This document shows, one piece after another, positions 11,501-22,449 of a stretch of 64,000 nucleotides of DNA. Position 1 is the stretch's first letter. Each line of letters opens with the position of its first letter. The position numbers and the translations under genes were made by a program. Origin of the DNA: Myoxocephalus aenaeus (taxonomy: Eukaryota > Chordata > Actinopteri > Perciformes > Cottidae); the NCBI GenBank assembly GCA_038501785.1, contig JBAMJR010000080.1:186001-250000 (forward strand). The letters are read 5' to 3'. The notes beneath the pieces were generated by a model that saw only the letters and a list, made by a program, of their open reading frames with translations, was not told the DNA's origin and did no database searches.

Positions 11501-11858
11501 ACCCGACTTTTACGGTAGTGGTTATTTCAATGGTGAATGGCGGAAAAGGTAACTATTTAGCCGTGCCCCCTTTCCGCCGCGAAAAAGCGAATGACGCGAA
11601 TTAACCACATAAAGTCGAGCGAGTAAACTCAGGCGAAAAAGCGTTACGAAAAAGTGTGAACGCAGCATTAATTATCGTGTTGGTGTCCGTCAGACGACGT
11701 CTAACGTGTTAATCATCGTGTTGGTGTCCGTCAGATGTCGTCTCTGTGTGTTCCAGATGCTGCTGAATGAAAAGGCTGCAGCTCTGCAGGAGGAAGTGGA
11801 CGAGCTGCTGACTAAGCCTTCAGATCTGCCGGCAGCTGAAACGCAACGACTACTTTGA
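2504..11858 (+). CDS. helq: HELQ (HEL308-type) DNA helicase, C-terminal half, 10 exons; 5' part outside window
   Basis: Superfamily-2 3'-5' ssDNA helicase acting in the nucleus in replication-fork and crosslink repair (family knowledge). Coding exons by phase matching: 2504-2743, 3973-4114, 5154-5258, 5335-5536, 7014-7171, 7253-7351, 9168-9341, 9425-9538, 10626-10760, 11757-11858 (stop TGA at 11856). About 490 codons are present. Exons 1-2 hold helicase motifs IV-VI: YHHSGLTSEERKLLEEAYS, TCTSTLAAGINLPARR and QYKQMVGRAGRAGIDS. Later exons match the winged-helix, ratchet and helix-hairpin-helix part (ITKLGRATYKG, TTP-like VTPYDMITQCKPDWMVYFRQ, LFSLLKETNLWTVAERF, SRAKQLYNAGYKTLTHLANA), ending in a short helical tail. 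The N-terminal ATPase lobe must lie left of base 1. Introns carry four large minisatellites and transposon remnants. Order and orientation with hpse match vertebrate synteny. Confidence 0.96.
2780..3690 (+). repeat. Minisatellite of GTGACATGTG-type monomers in helq intron
   Basis: Short 10-11 bp monomers such as GTGACATGTG, GTGACACGTGACAG and GTGGCATTTTACATTCTAC are organised into a larger unit of roughly 120 bp, repeated about six times and decaying to the right. It begins about 35 bases after the donor at 2744. The palindromic E-box CACGTG recurs in most larger units. Confidence 0.9.
4600..5050. mobile_element. hAT-type (Charlie/ZBED-like) transposon remnant in helq intron
   Basis: Terminal inverted repeats CAGGGGTGTCCAAACTA at the left (4600) and GTTTGGACACCCCTG at the right (ending 5050) are the classical ends of a vertebrate hAT family. 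The flanks TTTGTGAG and TGTATGAG look like a decayed 8-bp target duplication. Inside, around 4880-4925, the + strand can still be read as DENTDATDTAQL, resembling the D-E-S-T-D motif of hAT transposases, so this is an internally deleted copy and not a pure MITE. Confidence 0.75.
5567..5660 (+). repeat. 33-bp tandem repeat, three copies, after helq donor 5537
   Basis: Three copies of a unit containing CTCATGCTCCCCTCAGGATG and AACCCCACC sit between the exon ending at 5536 and the large CATG array. Each copy contains CCCCTCAG, which resembles a 3' splice site. Confidence 0.75.
5655..6995 (+). repeat. CATGTTTTCATGCACATG minisatellite in helq intron
   Basis: Mixed 10-bp (CATGTTTTCA, CATGTCTTCA) and 12-bp (TGCACATGTTTT) monomers run for about 1.34 kb and stop 19 bases before the acceptor of exon 7014. 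The array contains no stop codon on the + strand in any frame over most of its length, so three overlapping spurious ORFs of 437-494 codons exist. Their composition (C, F, H, M, S, V only) shows they are repeat artefacts. Confidence 0.95.
7372..7452 (+). repeat. 13-bp tandem repeat in helq intron
   Basis: About six copies of GTGTAGCACACAG / GTGTAACACACAG lie just after the donor at 7352. Confidence 0.8.
7605..9190 (+). repeat. 60-66 bp minisatellite that contains the helq 3' splice site and exon start
   Basis: About 25 units of the form TTTGTGACTGTAATCATG, (TTG)n, TTCCAG, CCTGTAAACATGGAGGTGGTG. The last unit supplies the true acceptor (AG at 9166-9167) and the first codons P-V-N-M-E-V-V of exon 9168. 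The upstream units are near-identical copies of an acceptor with pyrimidine/TTG-rich tract. From about 7962 every unit is a multiple of three and open in the exon frame; a one-base loss in the unit at 7951-7965 breaks the frame further upstream. TTG number and GTGGTG/GTTGTT are the variable positions. Confidence 0.96.
9539..10625. other. helq intron with decayed hAT debris
   Basis: No coding sequence. Around 10065-10155 the phrase CCAGACCAGTTGAGAACCAG occurs twice in tandem. At 10460-10520 the phrase CCGGCCCTTTGAGGGCAGCC followed by ATAATGCTGATGTGG resembles the 3' end of fish hAT elements. The rest is AT-rich unique sequence. Confidence 0.5.
10852..11667. mobile_element. Non-autonomous DNA transposon (MITE), TTA target site duplication
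   Basis: The ends are inverted repeats: TGGTGCGTTCACAC at 10852 and GTGTGAACGCAGCA ending at 11667, which match at 13 of 14 positions as reverse complements. TTA flanks both sides (10849-10851 and 11668-11670), as in PIF/Harbinger elements. Sub-terminal GCGAAAAAGCG motifs recur at both ends. No transposase. Family assignment is an inference from the TSD alone. Confidence 0.7.
11197..11519. mobile_element. Second MITE nested inside the first
   Basis: Perfect 22-bp inverted repeats, beginning ACTACCGTAAAAGTCGGGTT, occupy 11197-11218 and 11498-11519 in opposite orientation. The 0.28 kb between is rich in GCTAGC/AGCGCT palindromic words and has no ORF. Its position between the sub-terminal regions of the outer element suggests a later insertion. 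Confidence 0.65.
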
Positions 11859-11932
11859 GTTTATTATCACAGAGAAGTTTTATTCTCTTTGTTTGTTTTT
11901 TTACTGTTTCATTTCTTTGAAACATAAACCTT

Positions 11933-11938
11933 ATTAAA
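11933..11938 (+). terminator. helq poly(A) signal ATTAAA
   Basis: ATTAAA 75 bases after the helq stop codon, followed by T/G-containing sequence. No better AATAAA lies nearer; AATAAA-like words at 12091 are alternatives. Confidence 0.45.
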
Positions 11939-13190
11939 ATAATGTACAACAAGGACTTAACTTGAGTTCACTCAATATCTTCATTGGAAATAATAATGTG
12001 GTGAAAGTAGTTTAATCCACCGTTGTCTGTGTTAAGGTGAATAATGTGTGTTTAGTTTTTTATGTTGTTAGGTCAAAATCAGCTCCTGTAATAAAATATG
12101 GAGCAAAAATACAGACGCTCAGACCTTTATGCACAAAAATGCCCCATATGCACAAAAAATGCATAGTATTATATGAGCTTTTAATCTAAAGTTCTGTCTT
12201 CTAAACTGAATATTTTCTCATTTTTGTCACTCTGGAAGCTAATACATGTCATTCTCCTGGTGTCCACTAGGGGTATCACTGCTGTATTATAGAGATAATA
12301 CATGTTATTCTCCTGGTGTCCACTAGGGGTATCACTGCTGTATTATAGAGATAATACATGTTATTCTCCTGGTGTCCACTAGGGGTATCACTGCTGTATT
12401 ATAGAGATAATACATGTTATTCTCCTGGTGTCCACTAGGGGTATCACTGCTGTATTATAGAGATAATACATGTTATTCTCCTGGTGTCCACTAGGGGCAT
12501 CACTGCTGTATTATACAGATAATACATGTTATTCTCCTGGTGTCCACTAGGGGCATCGCTGCTGTATTATAGAGATAATATATGTTATTCTCCTGGTGTC
12601 CACTAGGGGCATCACTGCTGTATTATACAGATAATACATGTTATTCTCCTGGTGTCCACTAGGGGCATCGCTGCTGTATTATACAGATAATATATGTTAT
12701 TCTCCTGGCAACTAGTTATTGTTATTAGACTCATTATTCAGAATAATTTATATTTTATTATCACATTATTGTGTTCATCCCTTTAAAAGGTGCAGTTCAT
12801 GTTAATTACTTTATATGATCTATAATATTACATCATCATTTATTAATAATAAATACATGTGGTAAAAATAAAAAATGTTTACTCTGAGATGTATATGGAA
12901 ATGTACATCAATACTGTACTTAAGTACTTGAGTTACTTTCCACCACAATTAGTACTCAACTGAAGTACAATTTGAAGCTACTTGTTTCTTTATATTTTGG
13001 GTAAAACTATTGTACTATCATTACAGATTTTAAATATGAGATGAAAGTAAAAGTACACAGTAATCTGAGTACTTTCATAGGATTCTCTCAAATACTTCTG
13101 TACTTTTACTTTAGTGTTCTTTTGAATGCTGGACTTGTAGTATGTTATGCTTCAGTACTGTGAAAGTACCTGGAACCTGGTTCTGCAGGT
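11939..13190. other. helq-hpse intergenic spacer
   Basis: AT-rich sequence. Apart from the 12.2-12.7 kb minisatellite, 12890-13140 contains many GTAC words (AAGTACTTGAGT, GAAGTACAA) typical of fish dispersed repeats with TACTTTNNAGTAC. No gene seen. Confidence 0.5.
12236..12715 (+). repeat. About 60-bp minisatellite, 8 copies, between helq and hpse
   Basis: The unit includes TTATTCTCCTGGTGTCCACT, AGGGG(T/C)ATCACTGCTGTATTA and TAGAGATAATACATG. Copies on the right share GGCATC and TATACAG variants, so the array grew directionally. Confidence 0.92.
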
Positions 13191-13195
13191 GTGAG

Positions 13196-13325
13196 CGGGC
13201 TGACCCGGTCCCGGAGCTGGACCCGGTCCCGGTCCCGGAGCTGGACCCGGTCCCGCAGCTGGACCCGGTCCCGGTCCCGGTCCCGGAGCTGGACCCGGTC
13301 GCGCAGCTGGACCCGGCTGGTGATC
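13196..13325 (+). repeat. GC-rich 18/12-bp repeat just upstream of the hpse start codon
   Basis: Tandem GACCCGGTCCCGGAGCTG units with CCGGTC insertions, ending about 75 bases before the hpse ATG. It lies in the likely 5' UTR or core promoter. The region is CpG-rich compared with its surroundings. Long ORFs on both strands here are compositional. Confidence 0.8.
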
Positions 13326-13397
13326 CGGCTCCAGTGAGACAGAAGCCGGAAGAAGGACGCGGGTCTCCGGCTGTAACCAAGAGGAGGCGCCACAGCA

Positions 13398-14639
13398 ATG
13401 GTTGTCGTCATGGAGTGCACGCGGCTGCCTCTGGTTCTGGTTCTGGCTGTCCTCTGGACCCGGACCACCGCACACCTGGACCGGAACTCTTCGGCCCTGA
13501 AGGTGGACCTCTCCGCGGCGATCCGCCGGGTGGACCGACGCTTTCTGTCCGTCACCATCGACGCGAGCCTGGCGGCAGAGGAGAGGTTCATGTCCCTGTT
13601 GAGGTGCGTGTCTGTCGGCTTGCAGAGCTCCGGAACGAGCCGCCGAATCCAGCTTTACTAAAGCAGCTGTTTTATTTAATAATACAGATGTTTTATTTAT
13701 AATACAGATGCTTTATTTATAATACAGATGTTTTATTTAATAAAGCAGCTTTCATCGGCTCCACTGGATCCTGTTAGTTTAATCTTCCTCTAACTTCCTT
13801 TAAAGCCGCTTAAATCCTGAATCCTCTCAAAGTAACTATTAATATTAAAATCTGCTCAGATTCATGTTTGTGTAAAGAGCTTTGACATGAGCTTCTGCTT
13901 CAGCAAACATGTAACAAAGAGAAGCACAATGGCATCATCACGTGATTTAAAATAACAACAACAACTATTCATAGAGAGTTTTAGTGCTTTGGGAAAGTCA
14001 ATAAAACAACAGTGAGAGTTAAATTAAGATACAACAGAACAATGGATTAAAACAATCAATAGGTTAAAATGTAAACTAATAAATAAATAAAATAATTTAA
14101 AACCAGTACGAGAGAGATGAGGAAGTTACAGTTGATTTTTGGAGATGCTTTTATTTTGAAGGAAGCTTTATTGAGTTGTGGTTTGATTGTCAATCAAAGA
14201 CTTTCATGTTAACAGACTGGAGAATCTTTAATGGGACTAAATAATATGATTTATGATTTTATTATTAACAGCTGATACCTTTCAGACTAAAAGTCTCAGC
14301 CTGTAAATCTGTCGTCTGCGTAGAAAAGAACCAACGTTGGATGATTATTTATGTAAAATATGACTTTTATCTATCTGAACGGTCAGAATACATACTTGTA
14401 CTTCATATGAGTGTAGTTACTTCATTTCACCACCAGTATTTGATGTGTTAGTTATATATTTAAACTGCTCGTTGCTGTTTTATCACCCTGAAGAAGAAGA
14501 AAATAGAACAAATCATTGAATTTATTAATTGTTAAAAGGTGTATTGTTGCTTCATTCGTCTAACATCTTGTTTTCTCTTCAAAGGTTCAGAGTATCAGAT
14601 CCTACATGAAGTCTTCTAGTCCATAATAATATAATAATA

Positions 14640-14698
<59 letters not shown>

Positions 14699-16005
14699 AT
14701 GAAGGTTTCCTCTCCAGCTCTCCGAAGGTCAGGACGCTGGCGAAGGCCTTGAGTCCGTCTTTCCTGAGGTTTGGGGGGACGAGACAAGACTTCATGGTCT
14801 TCACCCCTCAGGGGGTCCCAGCAGCAGGTAACCAGGCTCTCTGCAGGTGTACTGGATGATGACCCTGTTGTGGTGTGAAACTCTTCAATGTCTTCAAGTA
14901 TTTATTGAACAGACACTTCTATATAATAAGATAATTCAGCTGAATGGATTGAGCTCTTTCCCCTCAGAAGGTTCAGGGGTCTAACCCCGAGGAAAGGGTT
15001 AACAGAGTATTTATGCCCTTCATGCACCAGGGCCATGATCCCGGCCTCGGTGCATGTCTGGAAGGTGGTTTAGTCTACCGGGCTCTGGGGGAAAGGGCGA
15101 CAGCTGGAACACAGAGCACGTCAGACACGAAACAATAATGAGATAAACTTGTTGATGAGGTCATCATGAAGTCAGCGTTCAGTACACGTTCCATCTATAA
15201 AGAGCAATATGATAAATAACCACAGCTGTCGCTTTTAGATGCGCCCTGTGATCGGCTGCAGCTGCCGCCGTGGCTGGAGGACCGGCTGAAGAAGGACTGG
15301 ACCCGGCAGCAGCTGACCCTGATGAGAGAAGACCTGCAGAGGAAGTACAGGAGAGTCCAGTACACAGGTACTTCCAAAGGTCACATGATGTCGTCAGTGT
15401 AATCTGAAAACAATGAAAATGTAATGTAATTGACCCTAGGGTCCCTCAGGGGTCCCTCAGGGCTCAACGCCCGGACCACTGCTTTTTCATTGCATACTTT
15501 TACTGCAGTAACGTCTTGAAAGCAGGAGTACTAGTACTACAGTAAAGGGTCTGAATACTTCCACCACCACAGAGTACACCGTAGACCTGCTGCACTCCTT
15601 CGCCAGCTGCTCGGGGATGGATCTGATCTTCGGGCTGAACGCTCTGCTCAGAACCGCCAACAACACCTGGAACAGCAGCAACGCCGCCTCACTGCTGCGG
15701 TACTGCGAGTCCAGAGGGTACCAGATGTCCTGGGAGCTGGGCAACGGTACGCCAAGGGGACTAGGACCACACATGTAGACTACACGTGCCGTCTGCCTCA
15801 AAATGAGACTGAACGTCTGTTTCAGAACCGAACAGCTACGAGAAGAAGGCCGGGATCCGAGTGGATGGAAACCAGCTGGGACGGGATTTCACTCGCCTCA
15901 GAGAGATGATGTCACGATCCAAAAGCTACCGCCACGCCGGGCTGTTCGGGCCGGACGTCGGTCAGCCTCGAGACCACCGGGTGGATCTACTGGAGGGGTG
16001 TGTGG

Positions 16006-16052
<47 letters not shown>

Positions 16053-16808
16053 GTCGTACTAACCGGCTTGTTTCTGCTGCAGCTTCCTGCAGACTGGCGC
16101 TGAGGCCGTGGACGCCTGTACTTGGCACCAGTGAGTTCACCTTTTACTTTAACCTCGGACTAAACAAACACTGGTGTACTTCATAAAGTACACATCATAA
16201 TACTATTCATTCACTTTGTCCTGTTAGTTATTATGTGAATGGACGAGACACGTCTCTGGAGGATTTTCTAGATCCTGAGATTCTGGATACTCTGGCCTTC
16301 AAGACCAAAGAAGTCCTGGAGGTAAAAATGTATATATATATAATACTTCGACGCCTCAACGTTTGACATGTGTGACGTTAAAGTGTTAAAGTGTTAAAGT
16401 GTTAAAGTATTAAAGTGTTGAAGTGTTAAAGTATTAAAGTGTTGAAGTGTTTTCAGAAAGTAAAGCTGATTTCTCCTGAAAAACCGGTTTGGCTCGGAGA
16501 GACGAGCTCGGCGTACGGAGGAGGAGCGGCGGGGCTGTCGGACACGTTCGCCGCAGGATTCATGTGAGTTTATTCTTCATGTCTTTGAGTACGACTTTAA
16601 ACAAGACCGGGTCCAAGTCGAGACAAGACCAGGTCCAGCTGGACTCAGTTCAGAGCTCCAGTGCTGATTTCCTGCTTGATTATCTTAAACAGGAGGGACG
16701 TGGTCTCTCAGGAGGACTACATCTAGTTTATTGAGTTTACTGATTACCTGGCAGACCGGTCTCATGACACTTAAAGCTGCTCATTCTCTCTCTCTCTCTG
16801 TCTGCCTG

Positions 16809-16859
<51 letters not shown>

Positions 16860-17587
16860 GTCTGTCTGTCTCTCTCTCTCTTTCTGTGTCTGTCTGCCTG
16901 TCTGTCTCTCTCTCTCTCTCTTCTCTCTCACGTACGTTTCTGTATCATTATCACATGCACAACAGTGTTATTAAACACGTTTCTGTTATTTTTACATGGT
17001 TCTGTGTTGTAGACACATCATTATAAATTGTTAAGACATGTTAGTGTTATTAACACATGTAACAGTGCTATTAACACATATCACAGTGTTATTACCACAT
17101 CTCAGTGTTATTAATGCATATTAGTGTTATTAACACATGTTACAGTGTCATTAACACATGTTACAGTGTTATTAACACATGCTACAGTGTCATTAGCATG
17201 CTTCAGTGCTGTGCCCTCTTGCTGTCTGCAGGTGGCTGGATAAACTGGGCCTGGCAGCCAAATTGGGGCTGGATGTTGTGATGCGGCAGGTGTTCATTGG
17301 CTCTGGGAGTTATCACCTGGTGGATGAAAACCTGGATCCACTTCCTGTGAGACTGCTTTTAGTTTAACATTGTGTTTTTAATCTGAACAAAATGTAATTA
17401 TGTGTTTAAAAATACAAAACTGTCTGAGGTACTGAGGTGCATTTTAAATGTAATTTATTTGACAACTTAAGTTACCAATGTGTGATGAGCTCATGAATTA
17501 TGAGATTAAAGTACTCAGTGACATTATATATTACATTATATAACATATATACCATTATTATACATTATATATATATATATGTATGTA

Positions 17588-17628
<41 letters not shown>

Positions 17629-18201
17629 AGAATGGTCTCCTGAGATAAAACAATATAAACTACTGCTAACGCGGTGTGAGCTTCTCCTGATGCATGATGG
17701 GAACTGTCTCCTCAGGACTACTGGCTGTCGGTCCTCTACAAGCGGCTGGTTGGTCCGGAGGTGCTGACGGTGGACCTCGCCGGTGGGGCTGGAAGGAGGC
17801 GCGTGCGTCTGTACCTGCACTGCTCCAGCAGAGAGAGGTGCTCCTGCTTCAGCATCGCACGCCCGGTGTGTCGGCCATCTTGTTCTGACCGCTCTTCCCT
17901 GTGTGCAGGTACCGGAGCGGAGCCGTCACGCTGATCTCCATGAACCTCGGGGAGGAGCCGGCCCGGCTCTCGCTTCCTGCCCGGCTCTCCTCCAGCTCGG
18001 TGGAGGCCTTCGTGCTGCAGGCGGACCAGCCGGGGGTGGCGGGGCTCTACTCCAGGTGCTTCTTCCTCCTCCTCTTCCTCCTCTTCCTCCTCTTCTTCTT
18101 CCTCCTCTCCTCTTCCACTTCTCTTAATACTTCCAGCTGGATGTGTGACGGATGGCACGCGGCACATTGACGGCTTTAAATCCGGGTACAGTCAGAGTAC
18201 T

Positions 18202-18257
<56 letters not shown>

Positions 18258-18636
18258 TAAAGTACTCTGACGATACGCTGTGGTTTATTCATGTGGAGTT
18301 AATGTTACATGCAGTACTATACTACTAAATACTAGTATTTAGTAGTATAGTACTGCAAATTATGCGTTTTAGTGTAACTATACCGGACCTGTGCAGTAGA
18401 AGTACACGGCCATATAGTAGTACTGTGTGTGTGCTGCAGGTGTGTGAGTAGTACTGTGTGTGTGTGTGTGCTGCAGGTGTGTGAGGCTGAACGGAGACGT
18501 GTTGAAGATGCGGGACGATGAAACTCTTCCCGACATGAAAGGAACTCGTCTTCCTACGGCTAAACACCTGCAGCTACCTGCCTTCTGCATGGCCTTCTTC
18601 ATCCTCACGGACGCTGCAGCGCCAGCCTGCATGTGA
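13398..18636 (+). CDS. hpse: Heparanase, complete, 12 coding exons, 527 aa
   Basis: Endo-beta-glucuronidase (GH79) cleaving heparan sulfate in lysosome and extracellular matrix. Exons: 13398-13603, 14718-14827, 15239-15367, 15573-15746, 15826-15997, 16083-16130, 16228-16321, 16457-16563, 17232-17346, 17716-17837, 17909-18055, 18477-18636. The chosen ATG opens a hydrophobic signal peptide (MVVVMECTRLPLVLVLAVLW). The proton-donor Glu is E207 in WELGN-EPNSY (exon 4/5 junction) and the nucleophile is E326 in VWLGETSSAYGGGAAG, 119 residues apart against 118 in human. Other family blocks: YCESRGYQMSWELGN, LFGPDVGQPR, VTWHHYY-like CTWHHYYVNGRD, FAAGFMWLDKLGLAAK, YHLVDENLDPLPDYW. Sequons NNT and NSS lie in exon 4. 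The exon 2/3 region corresponds to the linker removed on maturation. Length is close to the human 543 aa. Confidence 0.97.
13604..14717. other. hpse intron 1
   Basis: AT-rich; short repeat AATACAGATGTTTTATTTA three times at 13677-13740, an (AT)n tract at 14644-14697 that ends 20 bases before the acceptor. Nothing else recognised. Confidence 0.6.
14644..14697. repeat. (AT)n microsatellite
   Basis: About 26 AT dinucleotides immediately upstream of the hpse exon 2 acceptor. Confidence 0.95.
16007..16051 (+). repeat. (GT)n microsatellite after hpse exon 5
   Basis: Starts nine bases after the exon 5 donor (15998). The same exon-plus-GT-repeat arrangement is found in the copy at 26.7 kb, which shows that copy is a genomic duplicate. 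Confidence 0.95.
16378..16452 (+). repeat. 10-bp TTAAAGTGTT tandem repeat in hpse intron 7
   Basis: About seven TTAAAGTGTT/TTAAAGTATT/TTGAAGTGTT units run into the exon 8 acceptor tract (TGTTTTCAG, AG at 16455-16456). Confidence 0.85.
16787..16925 (+). repeat. (TC)n/(TCTG)n microsatellite in hpse intron 8
   Basis: Pure TC interspersed with TCTGTCTGCC blocks over about 140 bases. Confidence 0.95.
17039..17200 (+). repeat. Imperfect 21-bp repeat, hpse intron 8
   Basis: About seven degenerate copies of TTATTAACACATGTTACAGT plus G. Confidence 0.75.
17566..17627 (+). repeat. (TA)n-(TATG)n-(GT)n compound microsatellite, hpse intron 9
   Basis: Three adjoining simple-sequence blocks about 90 bases before the exon 10 acceptor. 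Confidence 0.95.
18056..18110 (+). repeat. (TCC/TTC)n pyrimidine tract after hpse exon 11 donor
   Basis: CTTCCTCCTCTTCCTCC-type tract beginning five bases inside the intron; on the minus strand it reads as a poly-Glu ORF, an artefact. Confidence 0.9.
18213..18251. repeat. (AT)n microsatellite, hpse intron 11
   Basis: About 19 AT dinucleotides with one TTT interruption nearby. Confidence 0.9.
18310..18357. repeat. Perfect 48-bp palindrome in hpse intron 11
   Basis: The left arm (18310-18330, opening TGCAGTACTATACTACTAAA) is the exact reverse complement of the right arm (18337-18357), with ACTAGT at the centre, so the element is a gapless palindrome. It would extrude as a cruciform or fold as an RNA hairpin. 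Confidence 0.95.
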
Positions 18637-18840
18637 CCTCACCTGGTACCAACGGGTGAGACACTGACATCACCTGGTACCAACGGGTGAGACCTCACCT
18701 GGTACCAACGGGTGAGACACTGACCTCACCTGGTACCAACGGGTGAGACCTCACCTGGTACCAACGGGTGAGACCTCACCTGGTACCAACGGGTGAGACC
18801 TCACCTGGTACCAACGGGTGAGACTTCACCTGGTACCAAC
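18637..18840 (+). repeat. About 25-bp minisatellite beginning at the hpse stop codon
   Basis: About eight copies of ACCTCACCTGGTACCAACGG plus GTGAG, some with an extra ACACTG; the first unit starts directly after TGA at 18634-18636. It lies in the hpse 3' UTR. Confidence 0.92.
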
Positions 18841-18867
18841 AGCAGGTGACTCCTCTGCAGACTGTAA

Positions 18868-19290
18868 ATGCAGAGATGTAGTACAGTACGAAGTACAATA
18901 TGTACCTCTGAGATGTAGTACAGTACAAAGTACAATATGTACCTCTGAGATGTAGTACAGTACGAAGTACAATATGTACCTCTGAGATGTAGTACAGTAC
19001 GAAGTACAATATGTACCTCTGAGATGTAGTACAGTACAAAGTACAATATGTACCTCTGAGATGTAGTACAGTACGAAGTACAATATGTACCTCTGAGATG
19101 TAGTACAGTAAAAAGTACAATATGTACCTCTGAGATGTAGTACAGTACGAAGTACAATATGTACCTCTGAGATGTAGTACAGTACGAAGTACAATATGTA
19201 CCTCTGAGATGTAGTACAGTAAAAAGTACAATATGTACCTCTGAGATGTAGTACAGTACAAAGTACAATATGTACCTCTGAGATGTAGTA
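18868..19290 (+). repeat. About 39-bp minisatellite in the hpse 3' UTR
   Basis: About eleven copies of GAGATGTAGTACAGTACGAA plus GTACAATATGTACCTCT. All three minus frames are open across it, an artefact. It contains many GTAC palindromes. Confidence 0.95.
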
Positions 19291-19354
19291 GAAGTAGAAA
19301 ATACCCAAGTACCTAAAATGTACACTAAAGTTCACCAACCAAACTAAAAGTTAC

Positions 19355-19367
19355 AATAAAGAATAAA
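19355..19367 (+). terminator. hpse poly(A) signals, AATAAAGAATAAA
   Basis: Two AATAAA hexamers at 19355-19360 and 19362-19367, downstream of the two 3' UTR arrays. They lie about 120 bases from the end of the convergent myl5 gene. Confidence 0.6.
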
Positions 19368-19459
19368 TCGATACGTTATTCTTTAATTATTTGAGCAGAA
19401 ACATGTTTATTGTTTAATATGCATTGTTTATTATTTCATATTTCATGTAATATGTATTG

Positions 19460-19465
19460 TTTATT
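19460..19465 (-). terminator. myl5 poly(A) signal (TTTATT on + strand)
   Basis: AATAAA in minus sense 24 bases after the myl5 stop; alternatives at 19427-19432 and 19406-19411. The hpse and myl5 transcripts would end within a few tens of bases of each other or overlap. Confidence 0.5.
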
Positions 19466-19488
19466 ATTTAATGTTTAATATTAAATGC

Positions 19489-21893
<2,405 letters not shown>

Positions 21894-21949
21894 GTCTGCT
21901 GCTGTGTGACGAAGAAGAAGATGAAGATGCTGCTGAGACTCAGTGAGAG

Positions 21950-21966
21950 CTTAAATACAGCAGCTG
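21950..21966 (-). promoter_or_regulatory. Candidate myl5 core promoter: TATA-like box and E-box
   Basis: In minus sense TATTTAAG lies at 21957-21950, with CAGCTG (21961-21966), a MyoD-type E-box, immediately upstream. The TATA-like box is about 57 bases before the ATG at 21893, which leaves a 5' UTR of about 30 bases. A muscle E-box next to a TATA box fits a striated-muscle gene; no experimental evidence. Confidence 0.5.
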
Positions 21967-22132
21967 CAGAGCGAGGTGATGATGGTCTGTGGGGGGGACC
22001 GGGGGGTCCCCCTGTTGGGGGGGCACCGCCAGACCTGCAGAGTCCCCCTATAAGGACCGGAGAGGAGAACCTGGTTCTCTGGAGGACCACTGAGAGGAAC
22101 CTTTTAAAGGGTTCCTATTTAAAGGGTCCCAG

Positions 22133-22405
22133 ATGAGGAGGAGGAGGAGGAGGAAGGAGAGGAAGAGGAGGAGAAGGAGGATGAAAAGGAGGAGAAGGAG
22201 AGGAGGAAGAGGAGGAAGAGGAGGAAGGAGAGGAAGAGGGGAGAAGGAGGATGAAAAGGAGAAGGAGAGGAGGAGGAGGAGGAGGATGATGAGGAGGAGG
22301 TGGAAGGAGAGGAAGAGGAGGAGGACGAGAAGAAGGAAGAGGAAGAGGAGAGGAAGAGGAGGATATATAAATACAAACGGATATTAAATGCTTCAGCTGT
22401 TCTCG
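22133..22405 (-). repeat. Composite polypurine repeat, copy 2, upstream of myl5
   Basis: (GGA/GAA)n polypurine for about 230 bases, then GGATATATAAATAC and the tail AACGGATATTAAATGCTTCA plus GCTGTT. It has the same architecture and tail as the intronic copy at 20925-21262 but lacks the TG and most TA repeats. Confidence 0.7.
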
Positions 22406-22449
22406 ACGTGGAACCTTTAAACCTTAAAACTACGTTTCCCAGAAGCAGA

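Larger units (their letters stand above)
10801..11746 (+). repeat. About 42-bp tandem repeat interrupted by a MITE
   Basis: The unit ATCATCGTGTTGGTGTCCGT plus CAGACGACGTCTAACGTGTTA occurs at 10811-10850, again at 11672-11710, and partially at 11713-11738. The two blocks are separated by the 0.8-kb element described next, which therefore inserted into an existing tandem repeat. Confidence 0.8.

Noticed and set aside
13142..13702. 186-codon + ORF and minus ORFs with repeated Gly-Thr or Asp-Arg near hpse
   Set aside because: GC-rich repeat upstream of hpse; the frame differs from the hpse exon and has no family match.
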